Source: an uncultured Anaerolineae bacterium
GTDB lineage: Bacteria > Chloroflexota > Anaerolineae > J036 > Brachytrichaceae
Length of the DNA stretch: 62,528 bases
Reading direction: 5' to 3'
Assembly (NCBI GenBank): GCA_938028725.1
Contig: CALIMH010000009.1
Location: 1-62,528, forward strand
Part shown: in pieces, positions 36,360 to 46,647 of the stretch
Layout: every line of letters starts with the position of its first letter
How positions within the stretch are numbered: position 1 is the first letter of the stretch
Translations under genes and position numbers: made by a program
Notes under the pieces: generated by a model
The model's database searches: none
What the model was told of the DNA's origin: nothing
Seen by the model: only the letters and a program-made list of their open reading frames with translations

Positions 36360-38048
36360 ATGTTCACCGTCACCTATGGTGGTAAAGACGGCCGTAAACT
36401 AAAGCTTGCACAAAGCAAAGACTTAATCGTCGTCCGCACGCGAACGCGTGAGCTGGTATCCAATTTCCTACATTCTCCCCGGTCGCCGCTCTCCCACGAG
36501 GTGCTTGAGTTGTTGAAGCACTTTGATGTGCTTGAACAGTTTATGCAGGCAGGGGTGGAGGTGCTGAAAGCAACAGTGGCGTCTGGCGCTAAAGCCCTGC
36601 GCGACACTATCAAGGAGCAGCTCAAGCAAGAAGAAGTAGTGGAGTTTGCAGGGCGCGTGCTGGTAGATCCGGCATCACAAGTGCCCGTGCTCTACACCGA
36701 GAACTTCTTTGTGAAATTCGTCAACGACGCCAAAGCACAGCATTGCCGAGAGACTCTTCAGCGGTATAAGCTGCGCGTGCGTCGTGCGCTGCCCTACGCG
36801 GGCAAGCACAGCTACTTTGTCTCTGCCCCAGCAGGCATGGGATTAGAGATTTTTGACGCCGCCCAGCGTTTGTTGGAAGAGGACATTGTGGAACTGTGTC
36901 ACCCAGAGCTGATCCGGCCAACGCGCTCGCGTCGCGCTTTCCCACAGCAGTGGCACTTGAGGCGCACGGTGATCAACGGCAAAACAGTCAATGCCAGCGC
37001 CCATGTTGAGGAGGCATGGGAGCTTGCTCAGGGCGATGGCATTGTGGTAGCTGTGATTGATGACGGCATAGACATTGATCACAAGGAGTTTCGCGGCGAA
37101 GGCAAGATCGTCGCGCCATGGGATGTAACTAGCCGCACTAACAACCCGCGCCCTCGCGATTGCGAGAATCACGGCACGGCCTGCGCCGGCGTTGCCGTGG
37201 CCAACGGAGAATACGGCGCTGCCGGCGTGGCGCCAAGAGCGAAGCTCATGCCCATCCGTCTGCGCTCCGGCCTCGGTTCACAACAAGAGGCCGATGCGTT
37301 CGTGTGGGCTGCCCAAAATGGCGCCGATGTGATCTCCTGTAGTTGGGGGCCGGTGGATGGTGATTGGTGGGATCCCAGCGATCCTCGGCACAAACAGGTG
37401 GTGCCGCTGCCCGATTCCACACGATTGGCGATAGACTATGCCGTTCGCACGGGCAGGAATGGCAAAGGCTGCGTGATCGTCTTTGCCGCCGGCAACGGCA
37501 ACGAGAGCGTGGACAATGATGGCTATGCCAGCTATGAGAAGGTGATGGCTGTTGCTGCCTGCACCGACCAGAGTGTGCGGGCGGTGTATAGCGACTACGG
37601 CAAAAGGATTTGGTGCGCCTTTCCCAGTGGCGGTGGAAAAGCCTCTCTCACGCCAGGCATCTGGACAACCGATCGCAGCGGCCCAGATGGCTACAACCAC
37701 GGCACCACCCAATTGGGTGATGCAGAGGGAGATTTCGTCAACAACTTCAGCGGCACATCCAGTGCCTGCCCTGGCGTGGCGGGGGTGGCGGCGCTGATCC
37801 TCTCTCGCAATCCCAACTTGCGATGGGACGAGGTGCGCGAGATCATCCGCCAAAGCTGCGACAAGATCGACCGCCAAAATGGCAACTACGATCAAGAAGG
37901 CCACAGCATCTACTATGGCTACGGCCGCGTCAATGCTCGGCGGGCGGTGGAGCTTGCACTACCACTCCAGCCAACCTCTCCGCCTAAAACGCAGACGGTT
38001 GAGGTTGAAGCCAGCAGGACACCACCATCTCGCCGCGCGTCCCGCTAG
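36360..38048 (+). CDS. Subtilisin-like serine protease (S8), PrcA-like, without its P-domain
   Basis: A 562-residue protein. The triad is Asp in VVAVIDDGID, His in NHGTACAGV and Ser in FSGTSSACPGVAG. An N-terminal region of about 200 residues, with no signal peptide, may be a propeptide. Directly downstream a proprotein-convertase P-domain is encoded in another frame. Joined, the protein would have about 670 residues, the architecture and size of the cyanobacterial calcium-dependent protease PrcA. The ORF ends in a Pro/Arg-rich tail unlike the family, which supports a frameshift near 38030. The protease domain itself is complete and may still be active. Confidence 0.88.
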   Translation: MFTVTYGGKDGRKLKLAQSKDLIVVRTRTRELVSNFLHSPRSPLSHEVLELLKHFDVLEQFMQAGVEVLKATVASGAKALRDTIKEQLKQEEVVEFAGRVLVDPASQVPVLYTENFFVKFVNDAKAQHCRETLQRYKLRVRRALPYAGKHSYFVSAPAGMGLEIFDAAQRLLEEDIVELCHPELIRPTRSRRAFPQQWHLRRTVINGKTVNASAHVEEAWELAQGDGIVVAVIDDGIDIDHKEFRGEGKIVAPWDVTSRTNNPRPRDCENHGTACAGVAVANGEYGAAGVAPRAKLMPIRLRSGLGSQQEADAFVWAAQNGADVISCSWGPVDGDWWDPSDPRHKQVVPLPDSTRLAIDYAVRTGRNGKGCVIVFAAGNGNESVDNDGYASYEKVMAVAACTDQSVRAVYSDYGKRIWCAFPSGGGKASLTPGIWTTDRSGPDGYNHGTTQLGDAEGDFVNNFSGTSSACPGVAGVAALILSRNPNLRWDEVREIIRQSCDKIDRQNGNYDQEGHSIYYGYGRVNARRAVELALPLQPTSPPKTQTVEVEASRTPPSRRASR

Positions 38049-38373
38049 GCAGACGGTGAACGTTGCGGAGATGCAAACCTTGCGCGACATTTGTGTCTCC
38101 GTGGTCATCGAACATCCCCGCCGCAGCGATCTCATTGTTGTGCTGCAGCCTCCGTCCGCCTTGAAAGTGTCGCCCATCGTGTTGCACAATCGGGCAGGCG
38201 GCGATGCGCCCGATCTGAAGCAGACTTTCGATATTGCGTCATCCCCTGCGCTCAAGCAAGTGGTTGGCAAATCTCCCAAAGGCCGCTGGACGTTGGTGGT
38301 GGAGGACCGCGGGCGACGCAGGCAAGTTGGCAGCGGCACGTTGCGCGGCTTTAAGCTTAGCCTTTCGTTTTGA
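38049..38373 (+). pseudogene. Out-of-frame P-domain of the preceding S8 protease
   Basis: In the frame one base on from the protease, about 108 residues read as a jelly-roll P-domain: VNVAEMQTLRDICVSVVIEH at the start and GRWTLVVEDRGRRRQVGSGTLRGF at the end. These domains sit C-terminal to subtilisin or convertase catalytic units. No good start codon with a Shine-Dalgarno exists before its first strand, so it is unlikely to be a separate gene. It is best read as the separated tail of 36360-38048. Confidence 0.7.
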
Positions 38374-38426
38374 GCCGTCCAGGCCTGCTCAGCAGGCTGC
38401 TGCTAGGGAGTACCATTGCAGCAGCT

Positions 38427-39521
38427 ATGATGTTGCGACGGGAGCGCCATCCCCTCGTTGTGGATGCTCACCTGGACCTGGCATACAACGTCCTGAGCGA
38501 AGGCCGCACATATCAAACCAGCGCAGCAACTACACGGCGGCACGAAGGTAGACGCAGCCACGCCTGCACCGTTGGTTTGCCTGACCTGATCTATGGCCGC
38601 GTCGGTTTGGTCTTCGCCAGCATCTTTGTTGAGCCGCGCAAGAGCACCTTGCAGCTTGGGGCAGGCAACATGACCTACGCCGACCCTGCCGAGGCCCACG
38701 CGCTAGCTGTGCGACAGCTCGATTTCTATCGCCGCTGGGTTGAGCACAATCCTGCGCACCTTCGGCTGATCACCACTCGCAGTGAGCTTGAGCAGCACGT
38801 CAGCGCGTGGATGACTGTCTCGAAGCGCTCGTGCTCTCCGCAGCAGCATAGCGTAGGGTTAGTGCTTGCGATGGAAGGTGCTGAGCCGATCCGTGAGCCA
38901 AAAGAGCTGGAGTGGTGGTATGAGCGAGGCCTGCGCATTGTTGGGCCAGCATGGGACACCACCCGCTACGCCGGCGGTACTTGGGGCGGTGGCCGTTTCA
39001 CTAAGCTGGGCCGCGAGCTGCTAGCGGTGATGGCTGAGTTCAATATGGCACTGGACGTCAGCCACTTGTCGCACGAGTCGCTCTTCGAGGCGCTGGATGT
39101 GTTCGAGGGCCGCGGGGTGATCGCTAGCCATAGCAATGCTCATCGCTACATACCCACCTCGCGCCACTTGCCCGATAAAGCCATCGCTCGCATCGCTGAG
39201 CGCGGCGGCGTGATCGGTGTGGTGCTCTACAACCAGTTCCTCCGCCGCGACTGGAGTGGCCGCAAGCAAGATGTGACGCTCGACCACGTGGTGCGCATGA
39301 TAGACCATATTTGTCAGGTCACCGGCAGCGCAGACCACGTCGGCATCGGCAGCGATTACGATGGCGGCCTCGGCTGGGAGGATATCCCGCGTGAGCTGGA
39401 TTCTGTGTGTGACCACTACAAAATCGGCGATGCCTTGCTGGAGCGCGGCTTCAGCAAGGCCGACGTGGACAAGATCATGCGCGACAACTGGCTGCGCGTG
39501 CTGCGCGACGTGCTGCCGTGA
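38427..39521 (+). CDS. Membrane dipeptidase family (M19) peptidase
   Basis: A 364-residue zinc dipeptidase-like enzyme. Metal and catalytic residues appear in DAHLDLAYN, MEGAEPI, DVSHLSH, IASHSNAH and GSDYDGG, in the order expected for M19. It hydrolyses dipeptides, often with a C-terminal D-amino acid. The start is uncertain: double ATG at 38427/38430, or a TTG at 38370 that overlaps the P-domain stop and adds 19 residues. It is 40 bases before the lycopene cyclase gene. Confidence 0.88.
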   Translation: MMLRRERHPLVVDAHLDLAYNVLSEGRTYQTSAATTRRHEGRRSHACTVGLPDLIYGRVGLVFASIFVEPRKSTLQLGAGNMTYADPAEAHALAVRQLDFYRRWVEHNPAHLRLITTRSELEQHVSAWMTVSKRSCSPQQHSVGLVLAMEGAEPIREPKELEWWYERGLRIVGPAWDTTRYAGGTWGGGRFTKLGRELLAVMAEFNMALDVSHLSHESLFEALDVFEGRGVIASHSNAHRYIPTSRHLPDKAIARIAERGGVIGVVLYNQFLRRDWSGRKQDVTLDHVVRMIDHICQVTGSADHVGIGSDYDGGLGWEDIPRELDSVCDHYKIGDALLERGFSKADVDKIMRDNWLRVLRDVLP

Positions 39522-39561
39522 GCTTGTCAGCACCGTCCCCTCCGGGGGCAGCAAGCTTCTC

Positions 39562-40758
39562 ATGCGTGAGTTCGACTACATCATCTGCGGCGCCGGCGCA
39601 GCCGGCTTGAGTTTGGCCTATTACCTCGTGCAAGCGGGCTTGACAGACAAGCGCATCTTGCTGCTCGACCGCTCCCCCAAGCAAGGCAGTGACCGCACGT
39701 GGTGCTTCTGGGGCTTGAGCGCTGGCCCGTTCGAGGCACTGGTTCGTCATCGTTGGGAGCAGATTGGCATCTATGGCGAGCGGTGCGCGCTGCGTCTGAG
39801 CTTGCACCCTTACCGCTACTACATGCTGCGCGCCGCTGACTTCTACTCCTTCATGGACCACTGGCTTGCCCAACATCCAAATATCGTCCGCTGCTACGAG
39901 GAGGTGACATCTCTCGCCACCCAAGACGATTGGGCCTGGGTGCATACGACAGCGGGCAGTTACGGTGCGGAATGGGTGTTCAACAGCATCCCCTTTGCCA
40001 GCCCGGTGGTCGAGCCGTCGCATCATTACTTGCTCCAACATTTTCTCGGCTGGTTCATCCGCGCGCCTCAGCCGTGCTTTGACCCTCAAGTGGCGACGTT
40101 GATGGATTTTCGCGTTGCACAAGCGCCGAACGGCGTGCGCTTCGTTTACGTGCTGCCGCTCGATCCTCGTACTGCGCTGGTAGAGTACACCGTCTTCTCG
40201 GCGTCGCTGCTGCCGCGCGAAGCGTATGAGCAAGCTCTTCGCGCGTATCTCAGCCAGCAACTTGCGTTGAGCACGTTTGAAGTCGAGCACGAAGAGTTCG
40301 GTGTGATCCCGATGACAGACGCGCTGTTTCCGCGCAGCGAGGGGCGGGTGATATCCATCGGCATCGCCGGCGGTGATGCCAAGCCAAGCACCGGATACAC
40401 CTTTCAGCGCATCCAGCGGCGCGCGCAGCGCATCGCGCACGCCCTGCGCTGCGGCGAGTCACCATCACCGCTGCGCACTTGCCGCGCCACCCGTCACAGC
40501 TTCTATGACAGCGTGCTATTGAACGTGCTGCAACTTGGCCGGCGGGGTGGTGAGCGCGTGTTTTGCGAGCTGTTCGCCCGCAGCCCTGTTGTGCGCCTGC
40601 TGCGCTTTCTCGACGAGGACTCATCGCTGTTGGAGGAGCTGCAAGTGATGAGCAGTGTGCATCTGCCCTCTTTCCTTGCTGCTGCGCTAGACGTGCTCCG
40701 GCGCCGGCTGCGCCTCTGGATCGCGCAGCAGCGCTGTGAAGAGCGCCGCGGCCGTTAG
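39562..40758 (+). CDS. crtY: Lycopene cyclase (CrtY type)
   Basis: A 398-residue flavoprotein that closes beta rings on lycopene. The FAD fold starts at once (IICGAGAAGLSLAYYL); DRTWCFWG and the later GGDAKPSTGYTFQRI are CrtY signatures. The product would be beta- or gamma-carotene. No other carotenoid genes lie nearby. The start is the ATG at 39562; the longer frame is antisense-like to the dipeptidase. The last 72 bases overlap the convergent transporter gene. Confidence 0.9.
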   Translation: MREFDYIICGAGAAGLSLAYYLVQAGLTDKRILLLDRSPKQGSDRTWCFWGLSAGPFEALVRHRWEQIGIYGERCALRLSLHPYRYYMLRAADFYSFMDHWLAQHPNIVRCYEEVTSLATQDDWAWVHTTAGSYGAEWVFNSIPFASPVVEPSHHYLLQHFLGWFIRAPQPCFDPQVATLMDFRVAQAPNGVRFVYVLPLDPRTALVEYTVFSASLLPREAYEQALRAYLSQQLALSTFEVEHEEFGVIPMTDALFPRSEGRVISIGIAGGDAKPSTGYTFQRIQRRAQRIAHALRCGESPSPLRTCRATRHSFYDSVLLNVLQLGRRGGERVFCELFARSPVVRLLRFLDEDSSLLEELQVMSSVHLPSFLAAALDVLRRRLRLWIAQQRCEERRGR

Positions 40759-41904
40759 CGCTAACGTGGCGCCCACGACAAACGGCGCCGCAGCTCCCAA
40801 CGCTTGCCAAAGTAGGCCGGCTAGCAGCGAAGCAGGCAGCACCATGAGCGCAACAGTCGCGTGAAAGGCGCCGTACGCCAAGCCCTGTTGGTTGGCCGGC
40901 GCGATGTCTGCAATTAGCGCCTTGTATGTGCCCTCGGTGAGCGCGTAGTAAGCGCCGTAGGCGCACCACAACACACCCAACATCGCCAGCGAGTTGCTCA
41001 GCGCGAAGCCGAGGTAAATGGCAGCGTATAACACCCAGCCCATCAAGATCGGCTTACGCCGCCCGATGCGATCCGAAAGTGCGCCCAGGGGTGCTGCAGC
41101 CACGGTGTAGGTGAAGTTAAAAGCCAACACGAACAGCAGCACCATCACCGGGCTAGCGCCCAAGCTCTCGGCGCGCAGCACGATGAAGGCATCCGCGCTG
41201 TTGCCCAGCGTGAACAAAGCCATCACCAGCAGAAACACCTTCAACCGCCGTGGCAAGCTCTCCCAGCTCAGCGCGTTGGAGCGGCCGGCATGGGTTGGCG
41301 CTGCGCGCGCCGGCTCCACCAGCCCCACCGCTAACACCGTGACCCCGAGTGCCGCCGGCACCACGCTCAGCAGCGCGATGGCGGTGAAAGTTGCGCCGGT
41401 CAAGGCGGTGTTTGCGCCCTGCAGTTGGGTGATGATAAGGGCCGAGAGACCAACGCCAATAAAAGCCCCCAGCGTGTCCGCAGCGCGATGAAAGCCAAAT
41501 GCAGCGCCGCGGCGCTGCTCATTCACGCTGGCCGCGATCAGCGCGTCCCGGGGGGCGGTGCGGATGCCTTTGCCGAGCCGATCGGCGAAGCGCGCCGCGA
41601 ACGCAGCCGGCCAGGTGTTGACAAACGGCAGCCATGCCTTGGCGATGGCAGATAGCGCGTAGCCACTGACGGCTAGCCACTTGCGGTTGAAGCGGTCAGC
41701 GAGCTGCCCAGACAGCAGGCGCGTGAGGCTGGCTGTCATCTCAGCCACACCCTCGATTAGGCCAATCGCGGCGATGGGCGTGCGCAACACCCCGGAAAGG
41801 AAGAGTGGCAGCACGTGAACGACCATCTCAGTCGAAATGTCGGTCAGCAACGACGCCACTGAGGTAACGTACACGTTGCGGGAAAAGTTCTTGAGTTGGA
41901 GCAT
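40687..41904 (-). CDS. Major facilitator superfamily transporter
   Basis: A 405-residue protein with about 12 predicted membrane spans. The loop GQLADRFNRKWLAV between spans 2 and 3 and GALSDRIGRRKPILMG in the second half are MFS motif A. The substrate is unknown. It lies 18 bases after (downstream in the minus direction none; upstream neighbour is free) and its C-terminal 24 codons overlap crtY on the other strand. Confidence 0.9.
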   Translation of the reverse strand: MLQLKNFSRNVYVTSVASLLTDISTEMVVHVLPLFLSGVLRTPIAAIGLIEGVAEMTASLTRLLSGQLADRFNRKWLAVSGYALSAIAKAWLPFVNTWPAAFAARFADRLGKGIRTAPRDALIAASVNEQRRGAAFGFHRAADTLGAFIGVGLSALIITQLQGANTALTGATFTAIALLSVVPAALGVTVLAVGLVEPARAAPTHAGRSNALSWESLPRRLKVFLLVMALFTLGNSADAFIVLRAESLGASPVMVLLFVLAFNFTYTVAAAPLGALSDRIGRRKPILMGWVLYAAIYLGFALSNSLAMLGVLWCAYGAYYALTEGTYKALIADIAPANQQGLAYGAFHATVALMVLPASLLAGLLWQALGAAAPFVVGATLALTAAALFTALLRDPEAQPAPEHV

Positions 41905-41922
41905 GATTCAAACGGCCTCCTG

Positions 41923-42312
41923 TTACGGAGCAGAATGGTAAATGCGCGTTCCCGCCTGCCATAGCGCCCACAAGCGCGGGACGAAGATGCACACGCCCGC
42001 TGCGGCTGCAGCCAGTGCCACGATCAACACTGCGCCGGCGCTGCAATCCTTGGCGACCTTGGCCAACGGCTGGAAAGTGGGCGCGACGTGATCCACCAGT
42101 GCTTCTAGCGCCGTGTTGAGCAGCTCAGCCTGCATCACCAAGCCGATGGTGAGGGCGAGAATTGCCCACTCTGTCGCGCTCAAGCGCAGTGCTGCTCCAA
42201 CCACGACCACCATCAAGGTCACTGCCAAGTGAATGCGCATGTTGCGCTGGGTGCGCAGAGCGTAGCCGATGCCTTCAAACGCAAATCGAAAGGCGCGGAG
42301 CAGCTTCCCCAC
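41923..42312 (-). CDS. dgkA: Diacylglycerol kinase / undecaprenol kinase (DgkA family)
   Basis: A 129-residue membrane kinase with three or more spans. The signature AELLNTALEALVDHV followed by AKVAKDCSAGAVL matches the prokaryotic DgkA family. The N-terminal RNMRIH segment is also typical. It phosphorylates diacylglycerol or undecaprenol using ATP. It starts six bases after the rlmI stop and the MFS gene follows 18 bases on, so the three are probably one transcript. Confidence 0.92.
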   Translation of the reverse strand: MGKLLRAFRFAFEGIGYALRTQRNMRIHLAVTLMVVVVGAALRLSATEWAILALTIGLVMQAELLNTALEALVDHVAPTFQPLAKVAKDCSAGAVLIVALAAAAAGVCIFVPRLWALWQAGTRIYHSAP

Positions 42313-42318
42313 AGTCCT

Positions 42319-43527
<1,209 letters not shown>

Positions 43528-43546
43528 GCCGAGACAGGCAGGCGAC

Positions 43547-43798
43547 TCAGCGCAGCGCCAACGAGAGCGCTACCATCACCGCTATCAAGCCCGCAAAGAT
43601 GGAGAGCGTGAGTCGCAAGTCGGTGATAACTGTGTGATACTCAGCGCGCAAATCAGCTACAGTAGGTGCTGTCCGTTGGTTTGATGCAGAGGAGGCCGGC
43701 GCAGCCTCATTTCTCACCACGCGCTGCTCATCGGCAGGTACGTTGAAAGCCTCCGGCGGCAGATTGGGCCTGCGCTGACGACGATTTCGCCTTGACAT
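43547..43798 (-). CDS. Small single-span membrane protein
   Basis: An 83-residue protein. A basic, Arg/Pro-rich start (MSRRNRRQRRPNLPP) is followed by an Ala/Ser linker, a short amphipathic stretch (DLRAEYHTVITDLR) and a C-terminal membrane helix (LSIFAGLIAVMVALSLAL). It looks tail-anchored, with most of the chain in the cytoplasm. It lies 19 bases before rlmI. Function unknown. Confidence 0.65.
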   Translation of the reverse strand: MSRRNRRQRRPNLPPEAFNVPADEQRVVRNEAAPASSASNQRTAPTVADLRAEYHTVITDLRLTLSIFAGLIAVMVALSLALR

Positions 43799-43867
43799 AG
43801 CTTACGAATGCCAGTGCATTTTAGCATTCCACGCTAATCGTCTATTGAGCATCCCGGCGTCAAAGTC

Positions 43868-43907
43868 GCGCAGCGGCCGGAGCCAAAAGTGTGCCCGGCC
43901 GCTGCGC
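43868..43907 (-). terminator. Strong hairpin after the 800-residue orphan gene
   Basis: Thirteen-base-pair perfect stem GCGCAGCGGCCGG/CCGGCCGCTGCGC with a 14-base loop, 23 bases after the stop at 43931. The following minus-strand bases are GACTTTGAC, a poor U-tract, so termination is likely but not certain. Confidence 0.6.
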
Positions 43908-43930
43908 AGCAGCTCAACCTCTTCAGGCAT

Positions 43931-46333
43931 TCAGAGTTGAACGAAGACAAACGCGCCGTTTTCGACCTTCCCGTCTCGGTGAATGCGCGCATATTCGCGC
44001 ACGTTCACGAAATTTCGCTTGCCGTCCTTTCGCACCGCCACACCAGACCACTGAACCTCTTCAGTGTAATCGGTCGGTGAGAATGGCTGCGCCACCTTTG
44101 GATTGATCGCCTTCGCCGACTCCTCGTAAGCCTTGACGACTTGCTCAGCCTTTGCGCCGGGCACGAAGACCACCGCTCGCCTCGTCTTAGGATTCCATTC
44201 CACCAGCTGCCCTTGCTTGCCGACCAGGTCTGGGAATGCCTCGGCGTTCGCCGACAAGAGCGCTGCGACACGCTTATCGCCTTCTGCGTCGCACATCTCC
44301 TTCACTTCCACCGCTTGCACACCGCGGCTGATGGAGATGCGGCTATACCCCTCGAACCCATAGATATCTTTCCACCCCCATCCTACATGTATATCCTCCG
44401 GGGAGCTTGTCATCTTCTGCTCCTGCTCTGACAAGACGAGGAAAGTGTTGTGGATTGGCAGCATCACAAACGGCGCATGGTCTTCCACAGAGACGCGCTC
44501 CAGTTTGCAAGAGGCCACCTTACCGCTCTTCGGGTTGACGCTAAGGGTGTACATGCGGCCTTTACCATAATCGGACAGCGTCCCTCCCGTCCATCTCCCT
44601 TTGATGTCTTGTTTGAGCGAGATCACATAGTCCTCGCCAACGTAGATCGCGCCGCCGCCGGAATCGGTGCGCGTATACTCGATCTTCGTGTTCACCTCGT
44701 AGCGCGGCACATACCAGGGCACGGCTCGCGAGGATTTAGTCAGCAATTTTGCTTTTGATTGCGCCTCGTCCTTCTGCAGCTTACAACTGATCCCCTGGCA
44801 GGCGAGGGCAGCCTCGGCCAGGGTCAGGCTGATCGGGCGCGTGAAGTCCTGCGCGAGGCGCTTCGGGTCCGCCGGGGAGAGTGCATAGCCAGGCGCGAAG
44901 CTGTATGGGAAGAGCGTCAAGGACAGCTCGGCGTCGCTCACCACGTGCCGTTCCCCCCGCTCGATCTTCTCCAACCAGCGGACGAGCGGCGGGTAGAACC
45001 GGATCAGCCCGTCTAACGGGTGGACGGACGGTGCGACAGGCCAAGCTTTGTACTCGCGGAGTTTCCCGATCCAGGCGAACGGCTCTTGGGGGATCCTATA
45101 CACCTCCGGCGCGTGCAGCACGCGGTGGCGGATCGGGTATGCGGAGTCTTCGTCGAGCTTCCACTCCCCGTCCTTGAACGCGACGCGGACGGTGATGTAG
45201 TCGTCTATCCAGCTATAGGCCATCGACACGCAGTGCACGCCGGTCAGCCCGAGCGTCTCAAACGCTGTCTCGTCTCCGCCTCGCCCGTGATAAAGATAGG
45301 CGTATTGAAAAGCCTGGTAGTTGTAAAACTTAAACTCTTCGTGGTTAGTAGCGTTCTGGAAATAGCAGACCTCGCCTGACGGGGAGACCGGGAAGAAGTA
45401 AAACGTCATTTTGGGAACCCAGAAGTTGCCCGGCGCATCAGGCGAATAGGTCTGGCTCGGCACCACGCGGGTCATGTGAGGGTAAGCCGAGACGATGAAG
45501 TAGAGCGGCGAGTCCTTCCGATTGTAGAAATGGCGCACCGGGACGATTTTTTTCTTCCGATACTGCAGGATCGCGTCGGCTGACGAAGCCAACCCGTAGT
45601 TGGCATAAGTCTCCGCCTCTTGGTACAGCGCCTTGCTCTCATGATACTCCTTCGGGCTGTACAAGGACGGGGCGAATCGCACGAGGGCGACGGCGGCGTC
45701 AAGCGCGCCCTGCATCGGGCACCAGAAGGTAAAGCTCTCTGGCAACTGGTACCCCAGCACGTTCAGGATCGGGTCTACAACTTGGTTCCGCAAGGCCCAA
45801 GGGACTTTGTTCCAGTTCCGCGGCACGAAGTTTTCCGTCGACAGGCAGCGAGAACCGTTGATCAGCCGGGCGACGCGGTAATTGATGACGGGGATGCGAC
45901 CACCGGCGACGTTGCCAGCGAGGTCGGTGGGCAGCTTCCGCGTGTCATAGCGCGCGTAGGCCACTTTCTCCGGAGGGAGGGGCGGCGATGTGACGTGGTT
46001 GTGGCCGATCAATCCCATGTCATAGGGGACGTCAGAGAACATCGCCGGGTCGAACTTCCACCCGTCGCCGAGGTCGAGCGGACGTACGAGCACGGGGATG
46101 AACTCCCCTTCTTTGGGATAGTCCCACATCCTCTCCCCGATCACCTTTGGGGTGATGATAGACGCCTTGTCCTTGATCTTGTCATATAAAGTAGCCTCCT
46201 TGCTGTTACCTAAAACGATGACTTCCCCTCCAGCTTTGTTGGATTGTGCAGCGACGGTAGGAGGGGGCGAACACGTCGAAAGCGCGCCGATTAAGGCAGC
46301 AAAAACGAGGGTTTTAATCTTGACCTTTCCCAT
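43931..46333 (-). CDS. Large exported protein of unknown function
   Basis: An 800-residue protein. The basic signal peptide (MGKVKIKTLVFAALIGALSTC) may end in a weak lipobox at Cys21, with Thr before the Cys. The mature part is rich in Lys, Tyr, Trp and Pro and looks like a mixed beta protein with at least six scattered cysteines. I see no known catalytic motif. Its base and codon use (more A/T, AAA Lys) differ from the GC-rich neighbours, and it has its own promoter and hairpin. These point to a single acquired gene. It is bordered by rlmI-side genes and by the pyruvate-dehydrogenase operon, with no sign of a functional link. Confidence 0.8.
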   Translation of the reverse strand: MGKVKIKTLVFAALIGALSTCSPPPTVAAQSNKAGGEVIVLGNSKEATLYDKIKDKASIITPKVIGERMWDYPKEGEFIPVLVRPLDLGDGWKFDPAMFSDVPYDMGLIGHNHVTSPPLPPEKVAYARYDTRKLPTDLAGNVAGGRIPVINYRVARLINGSRCLSTENFVPRNWNKVPWALRNQVVDPILNVLGYQLPESFTFWCPMQGALDAAVALVRFAPSLYSPKEYHESKALYQEAETYANYGLASSADAILQYRKKKIVPVRHFYNRKDSPLYFIVSAYPHMTRVVPSQTYSPDAPGNFWVPKMTFYFFPVSPSGEVCYFQNATNHEEFKFYNYQAFQYAYLYHGRGGDETAFETLGLTGVHCVSMAYSWIDDYITVRVAFKDGEWKLDEDSAYPIRHRVLHAPEVYRIPQEPFAWIGKLREYKAWPVAPSVHPLDGLIRFYPPLVRWLEKIERGERHVVSDAELSLTLFPYSFAPGYALSPADPKRLAQDFTRPISLTLAEAALACQGISCKLQKDEAQSKAKLLTKSSRAVPWYVPRYEVNTKIEYTRTDSGGGAIYVGEDYVISLKQDIKGRWTGGTLSDYGKGRMYTLSVNPKSGKVASCKLERVSVEDHAPFVMLPIHNTFLVLSEQEQKMTSSPEDIHVGWGWKDIYGFEGYSRISISRGVQAVEVKEMCDAEGDKRVAALLSANAEAFPDLVGKQGQLVEWNPKTRRAVVFVPGAKAEQVVKAYEESAKAINPKVAQPFSPTDYTEEVQWSGVAVRKDGKRNFVNVREYARIHRDGKVENGAFVFVQL

Positions 46334-46381
46334 ACGTGAACATGATTATATTGGGCCGAGCGCGCAGGTGTATTACTTAGC

Positions 46382-46411
46382 ATGATAAGGCGGCTTTCTG
46401 TAACGTGTCAA
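46382..46411 (-). promoter_or_regulatory. Sigma-70-type promoter of the 800-residue orphan gene
   Basis: On the minus strand TTGACA (46411-46406), 18-base spacer, TATCAT (46387-46382). It lies about 50 bases before the start codon. It is the closest match to the consensus I found in the window. Confidence 0.65.
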
Positions 46412-46647
46412 AACGACCACTCATCACGCCTGCTGAAGGCCGCGCTACAATAGCTCCTCGTGAATGATTGCGGCAAATCAAATAAGTTTTTCACGAACGC
46501 ATCTTGCACGCCAGCGCAGTGTTGTTTCTGTTGACGCCGCATGTGGGACGGATGCATGCCCGGCTACTGCATAGGCGCGTCATATCTTCGCCACCGGTAG
46601 CTTGAAGTGGCCGGTGCGCTGGACTGAGCGTGACAGGGAGAAGGGTC
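46412..46647. other. Divergent intergenic region before the pdh operon
   Basis: With 46334-46411 it makes about 310 bases without a gene. It must hold the promoter of the pdh operon. A TACAAT box near 46450 and a TTGACG near 46532 are possible elements, but no convincing pair stands out. Confidence 0.4.
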
